Part shown: positions 13,111 through 27,500 of the stretch, in pieces
Layout: each line of letters begins with the position of its first letter
Position numbering within the stretch: the stretch's first letter is position 1
Source: Atrichornis clamosus
Taxonomy: Eukaryota; Chordata; Aves; Passeriformes; Menuridae
NCBI GenBank assembly: GCA_013400975.1
Contig: WBMZ01011555.1
Location: 118,336-182,335 of the forward strand
DNA length: 64,000 nt
Direction: 5' to 3'
Notes under the pieces: generated by a model
Seen by the model: the letters and a program-made list of their open reading frames with translations, nothing else
Database searches by the model: none
What the model was told of the DNA's origin: nothing
Made by a program: the position numbers and the translations under genes

Positions 13111-15314
13111 TAAAACCACACATTTAATGCTGAAAGGTAAACGAATACAAGCATCTGGGTCCACTGAGGCCATTGCCTTGTTTTTTGTGTTCTAAATAAT
13201 CTGTAACTCCTCTTCATTTTTTGATTCTAATCTACTAGGGTGGTTGGTATTTTATGGCTTTTTTTTGCTTGGGTGGATTAGACTATAATGACACTTTGAT
13301 AATTTTCTTTTTCTCAAACCAGGCATTGCTACTGTGAAGTATCTGCTTAGAGTAGCACTTTCAAACTCAGACAGTCTTGACTTTTCATACATTTGGTTGT
13401 GTCTGTTGATTTCGCTCAAGGACTTCTTTTTTTTTCTTTTCTCCTATTTATACTGTAAAGGCAGTGCATAAATCTTTGTTTATTCTGTTCCATTAAAGCC
13501 CCTTAAAACACTTCTCTGGTGCACTGCCTTGGGTTCTTCTTTATGCTATGCCAAGTTTCCTTTCCAGTTTTAATCACTACAGGTGAACACAGAAATCTGA
13601 ATTCTAAGGTTAAACAGTTGAAGGGCTTTCACAGCTGTCTTGAATTCTGTTTACAGAACTAAAAAAATATCCAGGACTTTTGTCTTGCAGAATCTTCCCC
13701 TGATGGCAGTGACTCTCAAGAAATATGCATAATTTTAGAGTGAAGTCGCCTTTAACATGCAGTTTTTCTTAGTCCTTTTGTTTTCTCTGTCCCTCCAGTG
13801 TTTGCCTCATACATTAGTTTTTCATAATCTTTGAAAATCATTGAGTTACCACAGTGCAGGTGGTAATTCATCTGCCATACATCACAGAACAAGACTAAGC
13901 CTCCTTTTAGCATATGTTTCATGAACCTGCTCTGCTCCCATCTGGAGAGATGTGAACATTAAGAGAGATTAATATAGTCCTGGAATATCTTCCTTGGCAC
14001 TTAAATTTCTCAAACTTTCCTGAGAGATGAGTGGTATCAGTTGCTGAAATTAGTGAGGAGTCTGTAAGTCTGTATCTTGCACAGTTTTCTGCTGTGGTTG
14101 TTTAAAAGTAAGACGAACACAAAAATCCACTCCAACCAATGAAGCCACCTGCTTTTATTTTAAAACAGAATTGACTGACTGCACTATGCATTTCTATTGA
14201 CCAAGTAAACTAGTAGTAAACCCTTCGGCTCAGCAAGAGTGTGAACACTTGAATGAACACACCTAAGTGTCTCTCCCTTCCTCTCCGCTGTCCACTCAAC
14301 CCGTAACTGGGAGGTGAACAGCCAACACCGAGTGTCTAGGTCTGGTCTCCAGCTCTTTCCTTGCAGGGGAGCTGCTGGGTTGCTCATTGAAGCCCTCATG
14401 GGGCAGCTGTGCAGGAAAGATCACATCTGCCATCAAGTAGATTGTTGCCATTCAGGTCAGAGTCATGGTCTAGAGCTGTGACAAATAACACAGAGAGCTG
14501 CTGCTTTGTCCCTTTGGCTGAAGTGCAGAAAAAACTGGCTGGATTCTTTGAAAAACAGAGTTCTTTTATGCATGTGTATTATCTCTCTCAAGTTTTACTG
14601 TGTCAAGAATTGTTCCATTAAAAGGGGTTTCCTTTTATTTTTTTTCACCTTTCTTTTCTGGCCGTAAGTCTTCTGAGGAATTTGATTTTCTATTACAAAA
14701 GGAGCTTTCTTGAGGCTTTAATAAGTAAAGTGGAATTTCTTTAGGGAAATTTTCTTCCTGATTATCACTATGTGTACTTCTGTGTGTATGTTGGTAGGTA
14801 TACAAGGCAGATGGTAACAGATCTGCAAACTGTGATGTTTACTTTTTATATATTCTTTTATATTATGAATTCTTCATAATCTGAAATCCATGAATGCATG
14901 TTGCAAAGTTTGGGAGAAATACAGAAAGCTTGTTTGGTTTTCTTCTTAAAAGATGTAGAATATCTGTCTTAATAAACATTGTCTAACGCTGTAGTACTAA
15001 GGTTGCCCTTAAATTTCTGTCCAGGGCCCCCAGAGGTGATTGCACTGTGTGGGAACTTCCAAGTTATAGCAAGCTCCCATCACGGGTCTTCTTCCTTAAG
15101 TGATCAGTGTGTGTCAGGGGACAGGAGCTAGGGACAGAAGGCTGTGTGCATCTTTTGTCTCTCAGTCTGGGCTTACTGGCTGCTGTGTGCTATGCAAATG
15201 ATAATGCAAAAGAGAATTGAGGAAGTGGCTTCAGGTTTATATATGAATTTAAAACAGTTGGTTTGCAGACTTTGGTAAATGTGTACATAGATATGATTGT
15301 TTCTCTGTTTTTAG

Positions 15315-15535
15315 GAATACACTATAGATATAATTTTTGCCCAGACTTGGTATGACAGTCGACTAAAATTTAACAGCTCAATGAAGGTGCTTATGCTTAA
15401 TAGCAATATGGTTGGAAAAATTTGGATTCCAGACACTTTCTTCCGGAACTCAAGGAAATCTGATGCTCACTGGATTACAACTCCAAATCGTTTGCTTCGA
15501 ATCTGGAGTGATGGAAGAGTATTATACACTCTAAG
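15315..15535 (+). CDS. GABRG1: GABRG1 exon 4 (extracellular ligand-binding domain)
   Basis: This 221-nt exon has the diagnostic length of exon 4 in GABA-A subunit genes. The acceptor is TTTTTAG|GAATAC and the donor CTAAG|GTGGGT. It starts in phase 0 ([12 protein letters not shown]) and ends two bases into an Arg codon completed by exon 5. It encodes beta strands of the extracellular domain with the motifs [10 protein letters not shown] and [13 protein letters not shown], plus an N-glycosylation sequon in KFNSSMK. The Ile at the gamma-2 Phe77 position and the Leu at the gamma-2 Met130 position are gamma-1 features. In the family these sites shape sensitivity to zolpidem and other benzodiazepine-site ligands. 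Confidence 0.96.
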
Positions 15536-18500
15536 GTGGGTTTTTGTTATCTGGGTAGAAAATACAAACCTATTATGACCAGGAATATGAAAATAATGAA
15601 TTTGAATCAAATTCCTGGCATCTCTTTTGTTATGGACCACAGGAATTAGCAAGGAGTTAATTAAACAAGAAAATAAAAAAGGTTATTTGATCATTAAAAA
15701 CATGACATTCATAGTATTGAAATTTAATGCAAAGATAATTAGGTAAGGACAGCTGGAAAGGATGGCAAATTTTGATCTCATTTAGGTACAGGCAAGATTT
15801 TAAAAATATGTTGTATAACATATAGCATCAAGGTGGTGTGTCACTGGCATATTTGAGATAAATTATTTTGCATAATTTCTGGTCTAAATACTTCATGATC
15901 TAATTTCCACCAAATTATATTCTGTTACTAAAATATTAAATACTTAAGATAAAATTATAAGAAGCTTGATTAAAGCTAAGGCTCCAGTCCTGCATGTACT
16001 TTTAACATATTTACCCTTGCAAGCTATTAAAATCAACAGATCTGTTCATCCAAATTAGGCATAAGCAAACATGTTGGTGATAATTCCTCTTGGCAAATGG
16101 GAGATGACCGTGCTGCTTTCAAGCTTAAGGCTACCTGTACTGATCTTGAGTCACTTTTCAAACAGTTCTGAAAAGGCTATTGTCTACAGAATATATTTTA
16201 GGGTAATTTCTGTCTTATTTTTTAAATATGCCAAAAAAATCTTGCAATAAAACAGGATCTGATCAAGAAGTAGTCCACGCAGCAGAGAATGCCATAAATA
16301 TGATTTTGCTTGTAAGAATTTATTTATTTATTTATTTATTTAAAACAAAAAGTGCTACCTTCTATTTACTTTCTTCTGTGTTCATATGAAGGCTATGTTA
16401 TATGAACAATTTATAAATGTAAGAAGAATTAGCATGTTTTAAAAGGATTCTCTTTGCTGAATTTTTTCTTGGTCTGCTTCATTTGAGAGCATATAAACAT
16501 CTCTGAAGAGCACTTTTTAAATGGTTTATTATGCTGGTGTTTATAAAACCTCTAGAGAACCCCTTCTGTTGACATGCTAATTTTTTTTTTCTTTTTCCTA
16601 TTAGCAATTGTAGAGTCATACTTGGACTTTACCCTTCCATTGTCCATTCAGATTCAATGTAAAATTTCTTCTAAAGAGGTTCAAAGTAACACAAGGAAAT
16701 AAATGCAAGCAAAAAATTCATGTGAGCCCTGTCAGAGCAATAGTTTAGAATTGCTGTGTCAGAGTATGAGCTATAAAGCAGAATGGGCTGGTAAAAGAAC
16801 AGCAGAACAGGGTTTCACCCAGCACGGCAACATGCAAACATCTGTATAGGTGAAGGTATGGCCTAAATTTGACCTCAGGTAGAACAACATTGAGAGGTTC
16901 ATACGTTGCTTATTGAAGGAACAATAAATATGATCTGACAGTGTTCCAGGCTCGTGGACTCCCTTGTACCACCACTCTTTCCTTGTTGGTAACTCAGGGA
17001 GCAGATGTGGTGAAAATATTAATCAGCCTTACTGAATCTTCTCTGAGGGCAGCCTGTGGTCTGTCCAATGCACCCATCAGTGATTCCGGATCTAGTTGTG
17101 CTGATTTTAATAGAAGGCTGGGTTTGTTTTCTTTTTCTTTGAATGTTTGACTATCCAAAAATTGAAAATTGAAAATAAAGGCAATAAAAGCATATATCAT
17201 AGTTGGCAAATTTGGAAAGCATTTTCTGAGTGATGCAAGTATTTTGCTTAAAAGTGTGGGGAAGGGTTTTTCTTCCTTTCTCCCACAGTGTATACTAAGA
17301 TATATACTTTCCCTTATAAACCTCGTCTGGTCAGGTCCTAGTGGCAGTTTTTGTAGACTAAATACTTTGTTCAGACACTTATAAAACTTTCTAGCAGAAT
17401 GGCTCAGAATCTTCCTTTTCCCATCCCTTCTTGTCTAGTCTGTAAGCACTGCATACAGTCAAGTATGTAAGCATTATGTTAATTTTTAAAGTTGATTTTA
17501 GAAGACATTCTGGCTTTCTACACAGTTACCAACAATGGAGGATGTGCTTTTAAATGCAAAGAACTCAGTTTGGGGTCTAGTCCCTTACTCTGGATTACTA
17601 GTGAAGGGTACCAGAACTGGGTTTTGCACTGATTGCTTGCAAGTCCTGTGGAAATCTGTGATCTCATTTTCAAAAGAAGCAAGTGTTTCAGTTCACACAA
17701 TTATGAGTCCTAGACCAGTTCTAAAATGTAAATAAGTTGTGAATCACTTGAATGCCTTAGACATTAAATGAGTGGAAACCTCAAGTCTGCTTTTTCCTAT
17801 CCAAACACTGTCTTCACCAGAACAGCTTCCATGAGTATAGAGCAAGTCCAAGTGTACCCCTCTTTTTATCTCTTACATAAAGACACCAGATACAATGGTG
17901 CCAAATTCAATTTGGCTAGATAAATGTGTTCTACAGAAACTTCCTTTATTTTCTATCATAAAGTCCCCTCTTTCCCCTATCTTCATATCCTCTTTTTTAT
18001 CTCCTATTTCTTGTAGATCTAAGAGATGCCCCCAGGTCAATTGAAATATTTGAAATGGCTTGAAATACCCATTGAAACAACAGATCCTCAAGTTGCATGT
18101 GATAATAGTTCTTGTTTTTTCTTTGGTGCTGATGCTGGATGTGGTTTTGCTGATACACAGGAGCCTATTCATGATACCCATTAAATGGCAAAGTTGATTT
18201 CTGTGCATGTTCTTTACTCTGTAGTCTGAAGTGTCTGAATGCTTGAATATAACCTTTTTTCTTTTTCTTTTTTCCTTCCTTTTCTAATTAGGCTGACAAT
18301 TAATGCTGAATGTTATCTTCAGCTTCACAATTTTCCTATGGATGAACACTCCTGTCCTCTGGAGTTTTCTAGCTGTAGGTGGTAAACCACTTTTTTTTCC
18401 TTTTTACATTCAGTCTTTAAATTTCTTCAATTTCTGTCAGTGGGAGAGCAAATGTTTACTTTTTAAAGCCTTGCAGTGAAGGAAAGAACTGACCATTCAT

Positions 18501-21500
18501 GTTTTGATTAGATATATTGCATTATTTAATACATTAATGAATGAGTTGAATCACACGCCTTTTTTGAAAGTTTAATAATAGCCTTATTTCTTCGGAGTCT
18601 GATACAATGCCCATTCCAGTTAATGGAAATGCAGTGCCCTGGAAGAACTTTGTTTTCTTATGCCTGCGAGACTTGACAGCTGTGAATTAATTCCATGTGG
18701 TATACTTAAAAGGAAAAATCAGATCTGTCTTCTTCAACCTGCTCCTGTAAATGCTTAATCAGTATACGAAGTCCTTTTCCTTTCTGTGGGGCTTATTTTG
18801 TGAGCAAAACCACAACCTTCAGGCTCTATTTTTTGATATGAACTATGTTAAAAAAAAAAAAAAATCCTAAGGGAATTGTGCTATTAGTATCATAGAATCA
18901 TTCAGATTGGAGAAAACCTCCAGGATCATGAAGTCCAACCTATGACTCAACACCAGCTTGACAACTAGGCCATGGCACTAAGTGCTACGTCCAGTCGTTT
19001 CTTGAACATCCCCAGGGATGGTAACTTCACTACCTCCCTGAGCAGCCCATTCCAGTGCTTGACAACCTTTCAGTGAAGAAGTTCTTCCTGATATCCAACC
19101 TGAACCTTCCCTGATGGAGCCTGAGGCCGTTTCCTCTTGTTCTGTTGCTGGTTGCCTGGAAGAAGAGGCCAGCCCTCACCTGGCTACAGCCTCCTTTCAA
19201 GAGGTCTTCATTAAGTCATCAAATTATGTACTAATAGCTGTCTGTCCTTTTCGCTCTTTCTGACCATTTAATGATAATATAAACTACATCTATGCATTAA
19301 TTCATAGTGATGATTCTGAGCCAATTTTTCTTACTGGAGTTTGAGAATATCATGTAGATATTTTCTAAACATAATTGTATTTAAAGAGTTTTTGATCAAT
19401 CATACATTTACCTAGGCTTAAAACTCATGCCAGATAGTTTCTGGTTAAATTTTAAGTGTATCAGGAGGACTATAGATTGTCTCAGATCCACTTTATGTAT
19501 AGCACTGGTTTAGTGTATAAGTAACTTCAGAGACTGCAAAACATGCTGTGGTACATTCCATGGTTGAATGTTTGTTTTGTTTTATTCCAGATGGATATCC
19601 CAGAAATGAAATTGAATACAAATGGAAGAAAACATCTGTTGAAGTGGCAGATCCAAAATACTGGAGATTGTATCAGTTTGCATTTGTAGGGCTGCGAAAC
19701 ACAACTGAAATTTCTCATACCTTGTCTGGTAAGAAAAGTGTTGAGTTTTATTTCGTGCAGTATCTGTGTAGAACAAGACTAACAGATGAAGATACAACTG
19801 AAAACCGTATTAAATGTCATGTAAATATTTTTTATTCTTTTTAAATTTTTAGGTGATTATATTATTATGACAATCTTCTTTGATCTCAGCAGACGTATGG
19901 GATATTTTACTATTCAGACATACATTCCTTGTATACTCACAGTTGTTCTTTCATGGGTGTCATTTTGGATCAATAAGGATGCAGTTCCTGCAAGGACTTC
20001 TCTGGGTAAGAATGTCTTTTTTCAGCCTTGAAGGATGTGATACTCCCCAAGAATACAAATCTGAAGCAGGGAGTAAATTAACAACAGTTTATTCTCCTTC
20101 AGATTGTGACCATTGGTCATTCTTTCTTTTGAACTGCAAGATTGGAAGTAGAGAATCCTGCTGCAGTTGAACCAGCAGGGCTTAAGGAGGGAATGTTGAG
20201 CATGGAAATCCTGATCCAATCCTTGTGGATCTGCTGTTCACATAAATACATTTTTTCTCCTCTGTGTTCTTTTTATCATTTCCAGGGACTCCAGTGTGAC
20301 AATCATTAGTCTGACAAGTATGACTAAACTTCACTTAGCATCATGGCACAAATGAAGTCAGTACTACACAAAAAAAAATTGTGGAGATCTGAGTTTTTTG
20401 GGGTTTTTTTTGGTTGGGATTTTTGTGTTGCTGGTATTGGGTTTTGGTTGGAGACCTTTGTTTGTTTGTTTGTGGGTTTTTAAAGTTTTTTGTTTATTTG
20501 TTTTTAATAGTATGATTCAGTTATTCTTTTAGGCCCAGGATAGAAGAGAAAATTTGCAACCAAAGTTGCACATCAAGAAGTTAAGCCTATAGCTCACAAA
20601 AACTGACTCACTGTCCTGCTTTTACTACAGACAGTACTGAAGTGTGTTGCAAGTTCTGCTGCAGAGATAATTCTGTGTTGGTGTCATCTTGGCTGATCTG
20701 TTTAGCATGGCGTCAGTCTCCTAAGTTTGTTTAGGATTCATCTGCTGCCTTGGAGATAAGTTGCAGTCCCCACATAAAACCCAATAGACAGGGATACATG
20801 GAGTGCACAGGACACACAAAGCAACTTTGAACTTAGCAGTGACAGATGCTTATAGTAGAACTGGTGACAGCAGTCTGACCTATTTTGGGGGAAAGATCAA
20901 GTGCTCAGAGTATATCTTAGGAAGTGAGAGATGTGAGTTAATTTTCCTCATCAGTTATAGTATTGTGAACACACCATTCCCACCCTATAGGATCATTTAC
21001 TACCAGAAACCTGAGTCCAGGCTTTAACTGTCTGCTTTTCCCACTGAAACTGGACCACCTGCAAGCCTGCAAGATTAATGGGTCAAGAAAGAAAGTAGGC
21101 AAAAATGAGCATGGCTCAGTAGCCTAATGAAAAGGTAAGGGAAGAAATTCTAAGTCTTTGATCCTAACTCTATGTTATTTAAAATTGCTGCAAAGTTTAG
21201 TGAGCAGACCCTAAAGTGTGGAACAAATAAGTGAAAATAACTTTTGGTGATTTTAGATCTTGACATAGAAATATCACCAGATGTCCAACGATTATTCAGT
21301 CAAGGAAATCATTGTGGGTTCTGACTAGCTATGAGACAAGGAAAAACTGTTGCATTGGTATCCTGCTAGTTCTGTATCCAGTTTGTTCTTTTTACAGAGT
21401 AGTTTTTATATGCCATGAACCTAGAAATCTGCCTTTGATATCATGGTTAAGCGGAAGTTTTCAAGTTCCCACTTCAACAGTACCAGCCTTCATCTACTTG

Positions 21501-24500
21501 AGATGAATTACACATTCACATGAAATGAATTCAAATGAAATGAAAACATTTACAATATCTTATTTACAGCTCCCTTCAGGTAACTCTGAGCCCCTTTTGT
21601 GTGTATATGCAAAATCTATCATTCAGCAGATTGTAGGATGACTTTTCTCACATGCAATGTTCTGGTGAAGGAGAGAGTACCTGTCAGACACAACTTTATA
21701 GAAAAAACCTGAGAAATTAATACAAGACAGCCAACCTAAGCAAGGTCTATTGCAGCAAGTAGCTGTTAATGCTGTTGAAGGTTTGCTCCCTGTGACAGCC
21801 CTCATATGCCTTTTGCATAGCAGAGAAGACTGGAAAAATCCACATCTCTTTTTGTCCTCTGTGAACACAATTTGGTACAGGGAATGGTGCGTGCGACTTT
21901 CCACCTGGGCCGTGTGCTGGAGTCTGGTACACTGAAAAGGCTTGGGCCTTTTTCTTCCATGAGTGTTAGAAGATCCTGGCAGAATGTGGTTTCCCAACCA
22001 ACACAAAAGGTTTGAGATGATTAAACATATTTAAATATTTAACGATACAGAGAAATGCCTAATTGATTTTCAAAAGTATCTAGTGGGAGTGAAGCACTTT
22101 TGAAGAACTTTATGGTTATCTCTTTGCCCTTCTAGGCATATAATTTCACTGGGAAATCTGTTGGAAAATCGCTAGTCCCTTCCTGCTGCAGGAACAGTCC
22201 ATAACCACCACTGATTCCATGTTTTGATTTATAAGCCATAGACAGTCTCAGACTGGTGTAACATATCTATTTTCATAATCCTGTGTATGTAAATAACAAA
22301 TCATTTGTGTGTTCAAGTATTGCTCTCCAAAGGAAAGATCACATCTTAATTTTGGACCACTATGAAAATGGCTTTGCATCTGCCTGAAACATCAAATATA
22401 AGAAGTGTTAACACCTTATAAATGCTTAACCAGTGAGGAGTTGAGATTTTGAACACATCGCTGCTAAGGCCAGCTCGTTCTTTTAATTAACTTGTATGTA
22501 AGTGAAGCAAGGGAAGCATTTTCTGTTACTTAAGACACAGTATTGAAAACACATCTAGTAACATAGAGAATGAGACCAGAAATCCATGAAGGTCATCTAA
22601 CATGATCTGCTACATGTCAGAGGCAGACAATTGAAAACATTATTCATTTTACTTGTGTTTACCAGAAGTTTGAAATTATTAATAAATAACACACCTCTTT
22701 TTCTGAATGCATCCTTTTCTGTATTTTAATCTTTCAAGAGCTAAAGGACTTTCTTGTGTTTATCAAATTTGTGTGCTTATTTGTACCTGTTTGTCTACTG
22801 TATTTGTCTTATGTGTACATGTCAGATTTATAAAATTACACAGACTTTCTCAGTGTCAGTGTTTATTCGGTGTGTGTTGAAAATAGGAGGGATTTAAAGG
22901 GATGGTGAAATGTGCTGCTTTTTCTATGATCCCGTGGTGGCTGCTGGATCCATAAGGATGGCTTCTTGCAATCATACTGATGCATGTGGTTGTAATCAGT
23001 GGTGAACCCTGCTGTAGCCCAGTTCTTATATGCCTCATCAATTAATTAAGAGATAATATGATGAGTTTTTTATGACAATATGATTGGATTACTTATACAT
23101 TTCCCTCTTCCTTTTTTCTTTCTTTCTCAAACAGGGATCACAACGGTGCTGACCATGACAACGCTGAGTACAATTGCTAGGAAGTCACTCCCAAAGGTTT
23201 CTTACGTGACAGCAATGGACCTTTTTGTTTCAGTTTGCTTCATTTTTGTGTTTGCTGCCTTGATGGAATATGGCACCTTGCATTACTTTACCAGCAACAG
23301 AAAAGGGGACAAAGGAAAAGAAAAGAAGGCAAAATCTAAGCCATCAGTAAGTTTAGTCAAGCAAGAAAAAAAAAAAGAAATACAGAATGCTTTTTACTGT
23401 AACATTCATTTTGAGAGACTACTTCTCAAGGAGAAAAGCTACTGTTCAAAGATCATTAACATTAATATTTATTCTGTAAATTCCTTACAGCTGGGGGCTT
23501 GTACTAATTTTGTGTTAATACTACTGATGAGCAAAGGGTTTAGATGATTTCACTCTTATGTCAGTGAGGACACATGAGAGAGGTTTGATATAATGTTCCA
23601 CTCCCTTGGTGCTTCTAGAGCTGCCCATGGAGTGTGTGCCCCTGGAGATGGTTCTGTCTGGGCACGGTGCTTCTGAAAACAGCACCTGGTAGAGAACCAC
23701 AGCTAAGGCTGTAGCAGTACAGATAATGTAAATGGACTGAAGGTATGAGGATTTCTTTGGATTTGCATCACCTAGCTTGGGTTTTACAAAGCTTTGCAAA
23801 GGAAAAAGTGCTTATTATTGGTCAGTGTTCTGAATCCCTTCCACTAGAGAAATTCTACCTTAAATCTTTTCTAAATTTGCTTCCATGTTTTTTTCTGGTT
23901 AAATTAACCTTCTGCTTTTACAAGTTGATGTTTGTATGGTAAATCCCTGCATATCTCAGGATCAAGCACTATTACATTTTAAGAGGCTTTCTGTTTGTGT
24001 AGTAAGAATGGTGTAATTTCCAAGGAGTTTATTGTTGAAAATCAGTACAAATATTTAAAGGTAGTCTTTAAAGTAAAAAAACATTGAGGTAAAGCCACTA
24101 AATAGCTTATTCATTCGAATGGTTGTCTTAATATCTGAGGATGGATTGTAGTCATCTTGTGGAGAGAATAAGAGGAAGGCCAAAGTTATAAAGCCCCCTT
24201 ACAAATCATTTCATCAAAGGATGCAGGAGCATACCTGAACCATAATACCAGTTGTCTTTTCTGAATGAAGGTTGAATACCAGCTGTGTAAGATGAAACAG
24301 AAATTGATATGAAATTACAGAAGCAATTGCAGATGTGGAAGTGCAGAAATCCTATTATGAATCATATCCATTCTGCAGCTTGTGTCGGGAAGAACTGGTG
24401 CACCCATTCTGAGCAGTGCTGCTGTGGGAGTCTGTCTTACGGGAGCACTGTGAAGCTGCTGGGGCTTGATCCCAGGGAAGTGAGAGCCCTTAGGGTTTAC

Positions 24501-27500
24501 TTGGTGAGCTGTTCCAAGTGGATCAGCTGTGTATTTAGAACAAGGCTAGTGGTGAAGGGTTAATACTCCCCTGTGCTGCCTTGGTCAGACATCACTGTGA
24601 TCCTCAGGGAATCCAGCACAGTCAAGAAAACTGGAAAATGGAAACCTCAAACCTCCCTTCTCTTAGTGGTAGAAACAAATGTGGGCACAATGGAAGGGGC
24701 AGAACGCAGGCGTAGCAAGGGTCGCAGCTGAGCCATGAGGGTAAAAGGTAACAGAGGCTGCAGGGTGTGGGGGCTTTCCAGGGTCAGCGCAGCAGATTCA
24801 GCTTCAGGGTGCTGTTGCAATGAGTTCTGGGCAATGCTTAATGAACAGGAAGCGGAGTAAGTCTTCTCTTGGCATGCACAACACAGAGAAGACGAAGATG
24901 GGAGGAAGTACTGCTTTATTCAAACCAGGGAGATCAGCGTAAAGATCAGCTGCAGACAAATCAAGACATTGAAGTAGTTTGCAAGTACACTCAATTGGAT
25001 GGAGTAATGACACTTTACAGAATCTGTTCACACATCAGACATTTGTGCAATAATCTGCCAAGTGCTTTGAGATTTTCAGTGCATATGGAAATTTAAAATG
25101 TAGAATCATGATGAGATAGAAACTATGAAACTTATTGAATAAATAGCTGGAATTTGCACTGAGATTAAAATTAGCAGTATAATACTCAAAACACTGTTCA
25201 ATTTTGTTTTACTGGGTTCGTAAAGACTGCTTTTTATTCCTAAGAAGTTAAAAAAAACCCTTTTTGTACAGAATTCTTTTAACATGTTCCAGCATGTTAT
25301 GCCTAGAAGACCTTACTAGATAAAGAGATTATGCTAAAAAAGGGAGAATTAAATTTAAATACTTAAATGCAAGGATTCTAATTTTATAAATAAGAGGGTT
25401 TTGGTGATGTTTTAGAAAAAGCCATAAGATTTCTCTCTCCAAGTAAGCAAAGAAGACATCTGATTACCTAATGGGAAGTCATAGAATTACAAATCCTTTT
25501 ATTTTTTCCTTTTTTTTCCCCCCTTTATTTTTGTAAAATACTTCTATTAGTTCTTTTTCTCTTGTAGTTATGGACATGTAATTCAAAAAACCAATTTAAT
25601 TTAAAAAGTCAGTTTAATTCCTTCTGAAAACTTCTCATTCACAAGTGTTTTGGGCTTTTTTTTTTCCCCTTGGGAAACTTGCCTTGCATAAATCTTCTAT
25701 TTCTACTGCATAATGCAATAAAGGCTTATTATTCCAGGAACTGATGCCAAAAAGGCACAATAAATGATCTTGTGAAATAAACGGTGATATTTTACAAATT
25801 ACAAGAGTTTTATCTTAGAAAATATGTGCTGGCATCATTTAAGAAAGGTAGTATGAATTGGCTTGTGCAAATCTACATTAGTAAGTATAATGAGTTTGGG
25901 CAGGAAAAATTAAACTTAATTAGTTGTGGATCTTGTTCTGATCATCATTTCACCTGAAGTGAATGCATCACCTGTGCCATGATCTCCACAGACAATGGCT
26001 TTTTTTTGTATATGTGTTAGTGTTATCACAGAATAATTGGGGTTTGATCTATCAGAGTGTATTATAAATGCTTCTCACAATACATGGAGTTTTATCTATA
26101 AAGTCAGTAGGCATTTCCATTAAAAAATCAGCATGTACTACTGCATCTGTATTTTATGGGTGTTTTGTTGGTTTGTTGTTTTCCGGGTTTTTTTAAGTTT
26201 CTGCCAATTCATATGAAGTAATTTCCTTGTGAAGTGTTGGTATTTTTTCCTCTTTTCCATTGCATTGCCTCTTACATACATTTTATGTATTTCCTGTAGG
26301 TAGATAAGCCTCTCCCAAGCCACCTCTTCAAACCTGTAATTCTGCATCCACCTCCAGTCTGTGCTGGTGACATGAGCAGTGAAAAGCAGTATTGCAATTT
26401 TTAGCTCCTCCTATGTGGTTTCTGGATTGGGGATTCCTGTTTTGCCCCATCAGTAGAAATAACTCATGCCATGAATCTTAGATGGGCAGAACCAACAGTC
26501 AGAAAATGTTAGTAAAATCAATGCAGGTGTGAATCAGAAATAAGCATCTTTCCCTATTTACCTTCAACAGAATAATGATTTTTTAAGTTAGAAACATTTG
26601 AACTTTTTATGTTTTTAAAAAATAAGCCCTCTTTGCAGTGCCTCAAATTATGATAGAAACATGTAACTCCTGTTTCTTAGTGTTGTCAGTATCTTATCAT
26701 AACTGAAAAGAATAATGAGGTCCTTTAGGATGATAATTAACTCCCTAGGTCATCATGTCTAATAAGTGTTGAAACAGCAGACTGTATGAATTTTTTTTCT
26801 GTGAATTTTTTATTAAATAAAGCTATTTGAAAACATGGTGAATACCGCACTGCGATGATTTAACATCATCCCTTGGGATATTGGGTAAAATGCCCTTGCA
26901 GCAATAGACTGCCACCTTAACAAAGTCTTGAGATCTATGTACTGGCCAAAGTAATTCCCAGGAAGTGGGACAACCAGCCTCTAAATCATAACAAGAAGCT
27001 AAAGGACAGCTTCCCACTTTTCATTATTTTCATAGGTTTTTGTTGCCTATCATGCATAATTGGTTAAGATAACTTATTCTTTACACTGAAATATCCAGTT
27101 AGATCTTCTCACTGCATCCTTTCCTGCTGTTTTTATTCCTCACATGGCAAAATATGAAGACACAAGTCAAGGGTTATGAGTAAAGAACTGTGGAGAAACA
27201 AAATAATAAAAGGGGAAAAGGTGATTGTGTTAGTGTAAGTGAAAGGAAAATGAAAAGGCAAAAGTCACAAGAAAGGGAATAGCAAACACTATATGTACTA
27301 GGCAATAAGCCACCCAAATTTTTTCAATGAGCATTTTTAACATATATTACACTGAGTTTTTATCAGATTGCAAGAGAGTTGTTATGCCGATGAAAAGCGA
27401 AAGTAGGAATTAAGAGCTGAATTAATCAGATCAGTGATTTGAGTGGCATTTTCCCAAGGTGTCACGTCTTGGATTCTAAAGCGGGGCATATTGTTTGGGG

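Larger units (their letters stand above)
1..15314 (+). other. 3' part of GABRG1 intron 3 (inferred)
   Basis: No exon was recognised here. I looked for the 68-nt exon 3 that would end in an ATG codon just before the GAATAC start of exon 4, and for the exon encoding the N-terminal extracellular strand. Neither was seen. The stretch is AT-rich and carries a CR1 copy (about 1395-2602), an LTR fragment (about 13039-13110), T/G-rich tracts near 9140-9262 and 12960-13010, and a trinucleotide hairpin near 6011. Short open frames in it have no family resemblance that I recognise. Intron numbering assumes the nine-exon structure usual for gamma subunits. Confidence 0.75.

Noticed and set aside
1..15314. 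GABRG1 exons 2 and 3
   Set aside because: I searched by eye for the expected coding words and the ATG|GT end of exon 3 and found neither; they probably lie upstream of the window.
22560..22630. Possible ancient CR1 tail in reverse
   Set aside because: Only a few short words match the CR1 end; too weak to call without a repeat search.
23347..23547. Continuation of the exon 8 frame past CCATCA|GTAAGT
   Set aside because: The donor is near-consensus, exon 9 joins in phase, and the extension has no similarity to the family.
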